This document shows positions 1 through 6,861 of a DNA stretch of 28,674 bases, piece after piece; the stretch's first letter is position 1; each line of letters starts with the position of its first letter. The translations under genes and the position numbers were made by a program. The stretch is from Chloroflexota bacterium. Its GTDB lineage: Bacteria; Chloroflexota; FW602-bin22; JACPRP01. The notes below the pieces were generated by a model. It saw only the letters and a list, made by a program, of their open reading frames with translations. It did no database searches and was not told the origin of the DNA. Where the stretch lies: assembly GCA_016210495.1 (NCBI GenBank), contig JACQUC010000088.1, positions 1-28,674 of the forward strand, read 5' to 3'.

Positions 1-1
1 G

Positions 2-79
2 GTGGCGAACAACCGGGTGCGCAATGAGTACTTTGAGGGTATTGCGAGCGTGATCAAAAGCGAGCAGCAAGCCAGGTGA
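2..79 (+). CDS. 3' end of an unknown protein (partial)
   Basis: An open frame enters from the left edge and stops at TGA 77-79, giving a 25-residue tail ending ..SVIKSEQQAR. The tail is hydrophilic and probably helical. It is too short to assign to any family. It is called coding because the frame is open from the window edge and the composition looks protein-like, followed by clearly non-coding repeat sequence. It could also be a chance open frame. Confidence 0.4.
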   Translation: MANNRVRNEYFEGIASVIKSEQQAR

Positions 80-119
80 TCGCTGGGGAGAGGGAAGCCC
101 AATTTCATTACGCATAACT

Positions 120-257
120 AACGGATAAACGGATGCGACTGGGAGAGCAAAGGTGTAAAATCAGAGTTTTTACTCTTTCGGCATGCCCCCTCCTTGCTTG
201 CGCAGGACAGCTTCACCGGCCTCTGATTGGCTGTGATGCCTAATCCGTTTATCCGTT
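120..257. repeat. Inverted repeat of AACGGAT units
   Basis: AACGGATAAACGGAT at 120-134 is the exact reverse complement of 243-257. Each arm is two AACGGAT (or ATCCGTT) heptamers separated by one base, and a further ATCCGTT lies at 262-268, making five heptamers in all. The arms are 108 bases apart. This could be a small terminal-inverted-repeat element remnant or a set of regulator binding sites. The sequence alone does not decide. Confidence 0.6.
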
Positions 258-458
258 CATTATCCGTTGGCGCCGCAAAAATCCCCGTTTCCGCAATATT
301 CCTTACACTACTGCCTTGGTTGAGTCCTCTGTCGCCGACAGCCCGTGGATGTTCCATCGTGCACGACAGTATCATCGCATGTGCCACAGGGTTTTTCAAG
401 CCCGGAGGATGCTGTCAAAAGGTGAAACTGGCATCTATGCAAAGGCAGAGCCAAGGTG

Positions 459-464
459 TATAAT
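459..464 (+). promoter_or_regulatory. Candidate -10 element (TATAAT)
   Basis: A perfect TATAAT lies at 459-464 within AAGGTGTATAATTGG, 40 bases before the possible GTG start at 499. No good -35 hexamer is seen 17 bases upstream (the bases there are TATGCA). Either the promoter depends on an activator or the match is chance. A related block with TAAAAT sits at 156-161. Confidence 0.35.
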
Positions 465-498
465 TGGCGAGAGTTTAGGCTCCCGAAAGGTGTAGGCC

Positions 499-695
<197 letters not shown>

Positions 696-699
<4 letters not shown>

Positions 700-1115
700 A
701 TCAGCCTGAATGGCAAGTTGAAAACGAAGACCTGATAGGGGAGCTGAGACTGACCTTACGGAAGGAGACCTGCCCGGAGATAATCGACAGCTTTGAGGCC
801 TTGGCGCATGCCATTTGGCGACTGGCCACTCCGTTTCTGGGCGCTGCAGGGACAAGGGCGGTGATGGCACGATCTCTTAGCCTGGCCAGCCGCGACGCGC
901 CGTTGTTAGAGAAGATCAGAGTCAACGAGGAAGAAATCGACCTCAGCGAGTTCCGCGCCTACGTGGCGAGCGTAGGTTGTGCTGCCCCTGAAGTGATGGA
1001 TAGCTTGTTGGGCGTGGAAGTGGCGATGTTCCGGACGATAGAAGATCTGGTCGGGCGAGCCGTGAGCCAGCATGTGCTCCGGCTAGTCCGTGAACAGAAG
1101 CAGCCGCAGACCTAG
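696..1115 (+). CDS. Hypothetical helical protein, 139 aa
   Basis: The family is not recognised. The protein is acidic and predicted mostly helical, with no signal peptide or membrane segment. A conserved-looking block follows residue 30 (SFEALAHAIWRLATPFLG and MARSLSLASRDAPLL), and it ends in a charged helix (VSQHVLRLVREQKQ). Codon use looks like real coding sequence. The start is GTG at 696, overlapping the stop of an upstream leader frame. The nearest Shine-Dalgarno-like GGGAG (678-682) is rather far, so TTG at 717 is an alternative. The response regulator begins about 50 bases downstream on the same strand, so a signalling role is plausible by context only. Confidence 0.6.
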
Positions 1116-1164
1116 TGCCAAAGGCGTAGCATCGTCGATGAGTATTTCAGGAGAGGAGACAGAC

Positions 1165-1863
1165 GTGGACGCGAATGTGATCGACGCGGCGGTGACTTGC
1201 GACCAAGGCCTCGTTCCTCTGGGCGCGCTGTCAGCAAACGTGGGTACCCAGAGACTAGCAGGACGACTCGACACTGTGCCCGTAGGAGTCCGCACTTGCG
1301 TTTCGGTCCTGTCAGGATTGCGCTCGTTGCCGAGCCAGCGCCTGTGGCCGGAACTCCACCTGGCGGGTTCCATTGTCGGGTCGGCTCCGGCGAGCGGAAT
1401 GGCACAAATAGTTCAAGTGAACTCCCCCGACGAGGGGCACGAGCCAGATGCCACCCTAGCTCTGGCCACTGGCACGGGCCAGGGGTCCACGGGCCAACGA
1501 CCACTGGTTCTGGTGGTCGACGACGATCCGATTCAGCGAAAGCTGCTGAAGCTGTTAGTAGAGATGCTGGGCTACGACGTCGAAGTTGCTGCTGATGGCT
1601 ACGACGCCTATGAAAGAGCTCAGCGCTTCCTGCCCGACGCCATTATGAGCGATGTTTTCATGCCCCGCCTCGACGGCTTCGGTCTTTGTAAGCTGGTGCG
1701 AAGTGATCCAGGTACGACGCACATCCCGGTGGTTTTGCTGTCCGCAGTTCGCACCAGGGCGGAGGACCACCGCCTTGCCCAGAGTGTGGGCGCCAACGCT
1801 CTTGTTCCCGCGACGCCGGGTTTTGCCGAGGCCACGCGAGCTTTAGCGTCCAGTCTCGGCTAG
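1165..1863 (+). CDS. Response regulator with C-terminal receiver domain (degenerate)
   Basis: The C-terminal 120 residues are a CheY-like receiver. The acidic cluster DDD is at residues 119-121, the likely phospho-accepting Asp is D163 in SDVFMPRLDGF, and a Ser stands in the usual Thr/Ser position (VVLLSAV). The invariant Lys before the last loop is missing: the sequence reads ALVPATPGF where families normally have a K-P pair. The N-terminal 115 residues match nothing I recognise and may be linker. GTG 1165 is chosen because a strong AGGAGAGGAG lies at 1149-1158. An in-frame ATG at 1138 and a later ATG near residue 79 are alternatives. There is no output domain, so it probably acts by protein contact. 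A partner kinase might be the one encoded at 5430-6578. Confidence 0.75.
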   Translation: MDANVIDAAVTCDQGLVPLGALSANVGTQRLAGRLDTVPVGVRTCVSVLSGLRSLPSQRLWPELHLAGSIVGSAPASGMAQIVQVNSPDEGHEPDATLALATGTGQGSTGQRPLVLVVDDDPIQRKLLKLLVEMLGYDVEVAADGYDAYERAQRFLPDAIMSDVFMPRLDGFGLCKLVRSDPGTTHIPVVLLSAVRTRAEDHRLAQSVGANALVPATPGFAEATRALASSLG

Positions 1864-1926
1864 GAGTCGCGAAGGCCAACGGGAATGTCGGCGACCTCAC
1901 TCCATCCTCTTCTACGGAGCCAGCAG

Positions 1927-1948
1927 TCGCGGCAGTGGACTGCCGCGA
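1927..1948. terminator. Hairpin between convergent genes
   Basis: TCGCGGCAG (1927-1935), a four-base TGGA loop and CTGCCGCGA (1940-1948) form a perfect 9-bp stem in the 187-base gap between two convergent genes. There is no clear T-run on either side. It would suit transcript-end stabilisation or a bidirectional weak terminator. Confidence 0.5.
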
Positions 1949-2050
1949 TGACGATACGGGGTGTGGGAATGGACTTCTCCAAGCCTCAAAGGGACCGGAA
2001 GTCTGTACGGTTTTTCTGGTTCTCCTGGAACTGGTGCCAGCAAGTGGGTG

Positions 2051-3397
2051 CTACACCTTCTGCCGCTTATCTATTAGCCTCTTGGACTTGATCCAGCGGT
2101 CCACGTCTTGTCCCTGCCCCAGACCACCGGCGGGGAACATCTCGACCCGGCAGGTCACTCCGACCTTTGCTTTCAGCTCCTGGACCACCTTTTCGGCGAG
2201 GTCCGGCGGAGCGGAGCCCGTGTCCACCCGCTCGGCCTGCACCGTGATCTCGTCCTGGCCGTCTTTGCTCTCGATGACGATGAGGTAGTTGCTGCCGAGG
2301 TCTGAGAAGCCTCGCAGCACGGCTTCGATGGCCGTGGGATAGACGGCGATGCCCTTGATCTTCACCATATGGTCTAGCCTTCCCTTCACAGGGGAAAGTC
2401 GCCGGAAGGTGCGGCCACAGCGACACTTTCCAGGTATGATCGACGCGATGTCCCCGATCTTGTACCGAATGACCGGCCCCGCCTCTTTGAATAGCGAGGT
2501 GATCACCAGCGCCCCGTATTCGCCATCGGGCAAAGGCTCGTTGGTGTCGGGATCCACGATCTCGAAGATGTAGCCGTCCTCGTTGATGTGCATCCCGTCC
2601 TGTTCCTCGCACTCCCACGTCGGCGCCCCCGTCTCGACGCTGCCATAGTTGTTGAAGGCCTTCACGTTCCAGCGTTCCTGGATGCGCTGCCGGGATTCCT
2701 CCGTCAGCGGCTCGGCGGTGTGGAACATGCGCCGGAAATAGAAGTCCCGGCGCGTGTCGTAGCCCATACTCTCCGCCACGTCGGCGAGCCGCAGCGCGTA
2801 GGTGCCGGTGCAGCCCAGCACTGTGCTGCCCCAATCGCGCGCGATCTCGATCTGCCGCTCCGAGGAGGTCACCGCCCCGCTGCCGACCGGAATCACCGTC
2901 GCGCCCAGCCGCATAGCCCCCTCCGACGCGGTGAAGCCTGGAATGAACAGTGCGTAGGTGAAGCTGATCTGCACCATGTCCCCGCGCCGCACGCCCTGGG
3001 CGTACAATCGCCGCGCCCAAAAGTTCGTGATGTTCTGCCAGTCGCGCCTGGTCTGGAAAAAGGGTTTGGGTTTTCCCGTGGAGCCGGAGCTAGCCTGTAT
3101 GCGCAGCGCGCGAAACCTGCCCTGATGCTGGCCAAAGGGAGGATTGCTCGCCAGGTGGTCCTCCAACTCGCTCTTGGTCACGATCGGCAGCAAGCGAACG
3201 TCGTCGACGGATTTGACGTGCCGCGGCTCGACCCGCGCCGCCTCCCACTTCGACCGGTAGAAGGGGATCTTCTGCCACGAGCGCTCGACCAGCCGTTGCA
3301 GCCCAGCTTGCTGAATCGCCAGTATCTCGCCTCGCTCTGCCCTTTCGATCTTGAAGCTCTGGGGCGGCGCGGGATACACCGGCTCTCGGAGCGTCAT
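2051..3397 (-). CDS. Phenylacetate-CoA ligase-like AMP-forming acyl/aryl-CoA ligase (PaaK family)
   Basis: This 448-aa member of the adenylate-forming superfamily would activate a carboxylic acid with ATP and CoA in the cytosol. Visible motifs are the phosphate loop SSGSTGKPK (103-111), YGSVETG (251-257), RYKIGD (311-316) and the hinge/C-terminal lid GRLDHMVKIKG (339-349). C263, H270, C325 and C327 match the metal-binding pattern of PaaK proteins. The ATG at 3397 is chosen because it overlaps the TGA of the upstream decarboxylase (ATGA); a longer in-frame start lies inside that gene and is unlikely. The tight coupling to a UbiD enzyme suggests an aromatic or unsaturated acid substrate, but the exact substrate cannot be read from sequence. 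Length is normal for the family. Confidence 0.88.
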   Translation of the reverse strand: MTLREPVYPAPPQSFKIERAERGEILAIQQAGLQRLVERSWQKIPFYRSKWEAARVEPRHVKSVDDVRLLPIVTKSELEDHLASNPPFGQHQGRFRALRIQASSGSTGKPKPFFQTRRDWQNITNFWARRLYAQGVRRGDMVQISFTYALFIPGFTASEGAMRLGATVIPVGSGAVTSSERQIEIARDWGSTVLGCTGTYALRLADVAESMGYDTRRDFYFRRMFHTAEPLTEESRQRIQERWNVKAFNNYGSVETGAPTWECEEQDGMHINEDGYIFEIVDPDTNEPLPDGEYGALVITSLFKEAGPVIRYKIGDIASIIPGKCRCGRTFRRLSPVKGRLDHMVKIKGIAVYPTAIEAVLRGFSDLGSNYLIVIESKDGQDEITVQAERVDTGSAPPDLAEKVVQELKAKVGVTCRVEMFPAGGLGQGQDVDRWIKSKRLIDKRQKV

Positions 3398-4848
3398 CGC
3401 TCGCTCCCCTTGCCGAAGTACTGCTGCCAGTTCTGGCGCACCCGCTCCAGCGTTTCCTCGGGTGGATGCACTAGCTCGGCCGTTTTGCGCCCTTCTACGG
3501 CGAACTTCTTCGTCGCGTCGACGCCCATTTTGGAGCACCAGGCGAACTCGGTCAGCCCCGTGCTCTCCGCTTCATAACGCGCCCGCGCCGAGGGGTTAAG
3601 GGGATAGACGCCCATCGGCGGCAGCATCACTACGTCGCGCTGTGGGTCGACCCGAGTGGCTTCCGCAAAGTCCACCCGCAGCGGGTCGTAAATGTCGATG
3701 TCTTCGTCCACCACCGTCACCTGGTTGACGCTGGCCGTGCCGTAGCCGGTGCCGAACGCGGCGTAGATCGCCTGCTTGGCCCAGCCGGGATAGCGCTTGT
3801 GAATCTGCACGATCGCCTTGTAGCCGCGTCCTTCGAGAGGGATGAGGCAGTCCCGGAAGCCGATCACGCGCTCCTTGAGCTCGTTGTAGAAGTTGCTTTG
3901 CAAGGGAATCGTGCGGATGATCTCGTTTTCGCCGTACTGGTGGCCGACGGAGCAGCTCTGGTAGATGGCATCGCGGCGATGGGTGATGCAAGCCACGTGG
4001 AAGGTCGGCGTAATCATCTGCTCCTCGTAGTATTCCATCCATTCCCCGAACGGCCCTTCCCTGGTTGGCTCGTCATGGCGCAGCTCGCCCTCGATGACGA
4101 TCTCCGCCGTAGCGGGCACGTCGACGTCGATGGTCTCGCACCGGACCAGCTCGACCGGCTCACCCCGCAGCGCGCCCGCGAAGGCGAACTCGTCGTCGCC
4201 CACGTGGCCCATCTTCGTCGTCCCGGCCAGGTAGATGGTCGGATCCAACCCGCACACGATGGCCACCGGCAGACCGCCCTGGCCGCGCTTCTTCGCCAGG
4301 GCGAGGTGTATGCCGATGTCCTGCATCATCAGGGCCATAATACCGGTGGTCTTCCTGTCGAACACGTTCACACGGTAGATGCCCACGTTGCGTCCGAACC
4401 CGGGGTCCTTGGTCGTCGTGGCGTTCAGGGTAATGTACGCGCCGCCGTCCCCAGGATGCCACTGGAAGATCGGAAACTTGAAAAGGTCGACATCGTCTCC
4501 CTTCAAGATCACTTCTTTGCACGGGCCCGATTCGACCATCGCGGGCTGTGGCCACTCGCGCTTATTCATCAGCACGGCGGCGTAGTGGTCGCGCAGCGCC
4601 CTGACCGAGCTGTGCTTAGGCAGGCCCAGCGCCAGGGCTATTCTGGCGTAGGTGCCGTGGACGTTGGCGACCAGAGAGTGGGCCGACCCCCGCACCTTCT
4701 CGAACAGCAGGGCCGGCCCCCGCCGTGTGTTCGTCTCCCAGACGATCGCCGCGACCTCGTCGCCCGGCGTTACCTCCCGCCGAATCCGCGCCATCTCGTC
4801 CTCGGCCTCGAGCAGTTGAAGAAACTCGCGTAAGTCGCAAAACGCCAT
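3394..4848 (-). CDS. UbiD-family prenylated-FMN-dependent (de)carboxylase
   Basis: This 484-aa protein belongs to the UbiD/Fdc family, which reversibly decarboxylates aromatic or alpha,beta-unsaturated acids using prenylated FMN made by UbiX. The signature NVGIYR (154-159) supplies the Asn metal ligand and Arg. REGPFGEW (263-270) supplies the two Glu residues of the E-R-E catalytic set (R159, E264, E269 by alignment from memory with Fdc1). ATG 4848 is preferred over the adjacent GTG 4851 because AGGAGG at 4854-4859 is five bases away. It is the first gene of a two-gene operon with the CoA ligase. No UbiX homologue lies in this window, so cofactor supply must come from elsewhere. It is probably catabolic or carboxylating rather than the ubiquinone enzyme, given the ligase partner. 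Confidence 0.9.
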   Translation of the reverse strand: MAFCDLREFLQLLEAEDEMARIRREVTPGDEVAAIVWETNTRRGPALLFEKVRGSAHSLVANVHGTYARIALALGLPKHSSVRALRDHYAAVLMNKREWPQPAMVESGPCKEVILKGDDVDLFKFPIFQWHPGDGGAYITLNATTTKDPGFGRNVGIYRVNVFDRKTTGIMALMMQDIGIHLALAKKRGQGGLPVAIVCGLDPTIYLAGTTKMGHVGDDEFAFAGALRGEPVELVRCETIDVDVPATAEIVIEGELRHDEPTREGPFGEWMEYYEEQMITPTFHVACITHRRDAIYQSCSVGHQYGENEIIRTIPLQSNFYNELKERVIGFRDCLIPLEGRGYKAIVQIHKRYPGWAKQAIYAAFGTGYGTASVNQVTVVDEDIDIYDPLRVDFAEATRVDPQRDVVMLPPMGVYPLNPSARARYEAESTGLTEFAWCSKMGVDATKKFAVEGRKTAELVHPPEETLERVRQNWQQYFGKGSER

Positions 4849-4960
4849 CACGTCCTCCTGCGCAAACCGCCTGGCAATGTGAAAGCATCATAATGTGTCG
4901 GTATCTGCCTTGTCAACAACGCCACCCGAGGGCAAATGCTTAGACTCCGCCGACGCGAGA

Positions 4961-5037
4961 GTTCACCACAGAGACACAAAGGCCACAGAGGGCGGTTTCG
5001 GACCGTTCTTTGTGATCTTTGTGCCTCTGTGGTGAAC
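4961..5037. repeat. Large imperfect palindrome of the CACAGAG type
   Basis: GTTCACCACAGAG (4961-4973) is the exact complement of CTCTGTGGTGAAC (5025-5037). Inside it CACAAAG (4975-4981) pairs with CTTTGTG (5017-5023) in register. The 35-base centre contains GGCGGTTTCGGACCG. The arms resemble a dispersed intergenic repeat often seen in environmental bacterial genomes (recollection, not searched). It lies 113 bases upstream of the ubiD start, on the side away from the operon, and near the end of the kinase operon. Confidence 0.8.
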
Positions 5038-5056
5038 ACACCAACGGCCTTGCCCT

Positions 5057-5075
5057 ACCAGCATCACCTGCTGGT
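5057..5075 (-). terminator. Hairpin after the kinase operon
   Basis: ACCAGCA (5057-5063), a five-base loop and TGCTGGT (5069-5075) form a 7-bp stem just past the stop at 5081 of the minus-strand pair. There is no T-run, so it is a weak or factor-dependent terminator at best. Confidence 0.4.
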
Positions 5076-5080
5076 CTGTA

Positions 5081-5437
5081 TCACCGCCGGACGGCTCCTG
5101 TATCCAGCGTCACAGAATCCCCGATCTCCTGCCCACTGGCGTCGACGACCGGCACGCGCTTGCCGCTCGCCAGCTCGTATAGCCCAACCCGTACCAGGTG
5201 GACGCCCGCCGGGACGTTCGGTGGCAGCGCGATGGGATGGTAGTCGTAGATCGCCTGGCCGGGCGTCCAACCGCTCGTTGGCGCGTAACCACCTGCCGGG
5301 GGGCCATCGTGCTGGGCCACTAGAGTCCCATCCTGACGGACCACGTGGACGAACACCGTGTAAGCGGGGAGTTGGGTGATCGCCGTTTTCCCCGGTGGCG
5401 GCGCATACCGCCATTCCACCGGAAACTGCCTAGCCAC
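5081..5437 (-). CDS. Small beta-domain ORF, probably a detached C-terminal domain
   Basis: This is a 118-aa frame with GTG start at 5437, overlapping the last 8 bases of the histidine kinase. Its sequence (YTVFVHVVRQDG, QHDGPPAGG, then LPPNVPAGVHLVRVGLYELASGKR) resembles the beta-sandwich domain found at the C-terminus of large Chloroflexi membrane glycosyltransferase-like proteins; that is from memory. There is no signal peptide, membrane segment or recognisable ribosome site. It may be a remnant of a larger gene truncated next to the kinase, or a coupled small protein. The frame is intact over the whole domain. Confidence 0.45.
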   Translation of the reverse strand: MARQFPVEWRYAPPPGKTAITQLPAYTVFVHVVRQDGTLVAQHDGPPAGGYAPTSGWTPGQAIYDYHPIALPPNVPAGVHLVRVGLYELASGKRVPVVDASGQEIGDSVTLDTGAVRR

Positions 5438-6578
5438 GAAATGGCACTGTAAAGTAGAAGATGCTCCCCTCGCCGGGGCTGCTCTCGACCCAGATCTTCC
5501 CGCCGTGCGCTTCGACGATTCCCTTGCAGATGTGCAGACCCAGGCCGGTACTCTCCACTTCGATCTCTCGTTTCGCGGGTTGATAGAATCGTTGGAATAT
5601 GTTCGGTAGGTCCGCTGCTGCTATGCCGATGCCCTGATCTCTCACAGAGATGACGGCTTTGTCGCCATCTTCCGTGAGGGTAACCCGAATCTCGCCGCCG
5701 TCCGGAGAGTACTTGATGGCATTGGTTAGAAGGTTGAGCAGCACCTGTTCGACGCGATTGGCATCGCAGTACACCGAGGGGAAAGCGTCGGGCAATTCCA
5801 TCACCATCCTGTGCTTTTCTGCTGATGCCTGTAGGCTCAGAACCGCCCGTTCGATGATTTCGCGGACGTCGACTTTGACCTTGATGATCGGAAGCCGGCC
5901 TGCTTCGATACGCGACGTATCCAACAGCTCATTCGAAAGCCTGAAGAGCTTCTGCGTTTGCCGTCCGATAATATCGATCGCCTGCTGACACCGTCGATCG
6001 CCAGCACTGAGCTGCCTCTCCAGCATTTGAACGTAGCCCTTGATAACGGTCAGCGGATTGCGCAGCTCGTGACAGATGGTCGAAACAAACTCGTCTTTTT
6101 CGCGCTGCAGTCGCCGTTGTTCTTCCAGACTTCTCTCGTACCCAACGCCAACAAGTAAGGCAATGGCGCTGTGGTAGAGGTCGTCTAGGGCCGTTAGTGC
6201 TTCGAGAAACTCTGGGCCGCAGGAAAATCTCTCGCTAAGGATTGGCAGGGTTATCTCCTCGTAAAGGTGCATGGCGAGGATCAGGTTGGAGTGTGGGAGG
6301 CCCCGACTCAGGCACAGTGTCCCAACCGCTCTAATGCCGTCGAAATACTCCTCGAATCGCCCTTCTGGCACACAGTCTAGAAACAACCTGACGAGGCGGC
6401 GGATGATGTCTGAAATGTAGCATTCGTCGACGCCGGGATAACGGATGGCTGATTTGAGGTAAGCCTCGCACCAGGAGTCGATTAATTGCTGCTCGTGGGG
6501 TTTCAGGCACCCGGCCACGACAGGTAAGATGCGTTTGCACTCATCGTCAAGGGGAAGGATTTGCTGTGAACCTTGCAC
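5430..6578 (-). CDS. Cytosolic sensor histidine kinase
   Basis: This 382-aa kinase has no transmembrane segment. Residues 1-150 are a helical sensor region of unknown ligand, rich in Cys (C14, C24, C37, C53, C69, C89, C120). The HisKA H-box is ICHELRNPLTVIKGY with H170. The ATPase domain has its N-box at LLNLLTNAIKYSPDGG (N286), G1 at RDQGIGI (314-318) and G2 at STGLGLHI (345-348). All catalytic boxes are intact, so it should autophosphorylate. The start is GTG 6578 with a purine-rich GGAAG site upstream. No response regulator is adjacent; the receiver at 1165-1863 is the nearest. It is divergent from the formate dehydrogenase gene and shares a 283-base control region with it. Confidence 0.9.
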   Translation of the reverse strand: MQGSQQILPLDDECKRILPVVAGCLKPHEQQLIDSWCEAYLKSAIRYPGVDECYISDIIRRLVRLFLDCVPEGRFEEYFDGIRAVGTLCLSRGLPHSNLILAMHLYEEITLPILSERFSCGPEFLEALTALDDLYHSAIALLVGVGYERSLEEQRRLQREKDEFVSTICHELRNPLTVIKGYVQMLERQLSAGDRRCQQAIDIIGRQTQKLFRLSNELLDTSRIEAGRLPIIKVKVDVREIIERAVLSLQASAEKHRMVMELPDAFPSVYCDANRVEQVLLNLLTNAIKYSPDGGEIRVTLTEDGDKAVISVRDQGIGIAAADLPNIFQRFYQPAKREIEVESTGLGLHICKGIVEAHGGKIWVESSPGEGSIFYFTVPFRG

Positions 6579-6778
6579 TCACGTCTTCCTTTTCTTCCTT
6601 CGTCCAGCCACAGTGACCTCGAGGCGCCGAAAAGGCGTCTGATCAGAGGTTGCCGCATCCAAGGTCCCTTCGCGCCTGCGGCATTAGTCCTAATCCGAAG
6701 AGGCTGCCATAGAGCATGATAACGCACGGCGCTAGACGCGTCAAACTCGCCGCTTTGCTACGTCACCTTTGGCCAGCC

Positions 6779-6807
6779 TTGATTTGGGTGTCTCTAGGTA
6801 GTATAAT
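6779..6807 (+). promoter_or_regulatory. Promoter for the formate dehydrogenase gene
   Basis: TTGATT at 6779-6784 and TATAAT at 6802-6807 are separated by exactly 17 bases, a near-consensus housekeeping-sigma promoter. It points at the TTG start at 6862, leaving a leader of about 45 bases. The rest of 6579-6861, shared with the divergent kinase, shows no other clear element. Confidence 0.75.
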
Positions 6808-6861
6808 ACCGGTTGCTTAGGCGCGAAAAGGCGATGATGCCGTTACACGAGGAGTGGCGAG

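Larger units (their letters stand above)
80..498. other. Gene-free leader region with repeats and promoter-like motifs
   Basis: No convincing gene was seen in this 419-base stretch. It holds inverted copies of a 15-base motif (120-134 and 243-257), a third half-copy at 262-268, and two similar promoter-like blocks (about 143-170 and 446-476). Both blocks contain AAGGTGTAWAAT followed a few bases later by GAGTTT. The short ORFs here on both strands have no recognisable protein features. Confidence 0.6.

Noticed and set aside
120..268. CRISPR-like array from the repeated heptamers
   Set aside because: Repeats are too short, inverted rather than direct, and lack regular unique spacers.
3419..4833. 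Long plus-strand open frames opposite the UbiD and CoA-ligase genes
   Set aside because: They are antisense shadows of strongly conserved genes in GC-rich sequence. The translations have no recognisable motifs.
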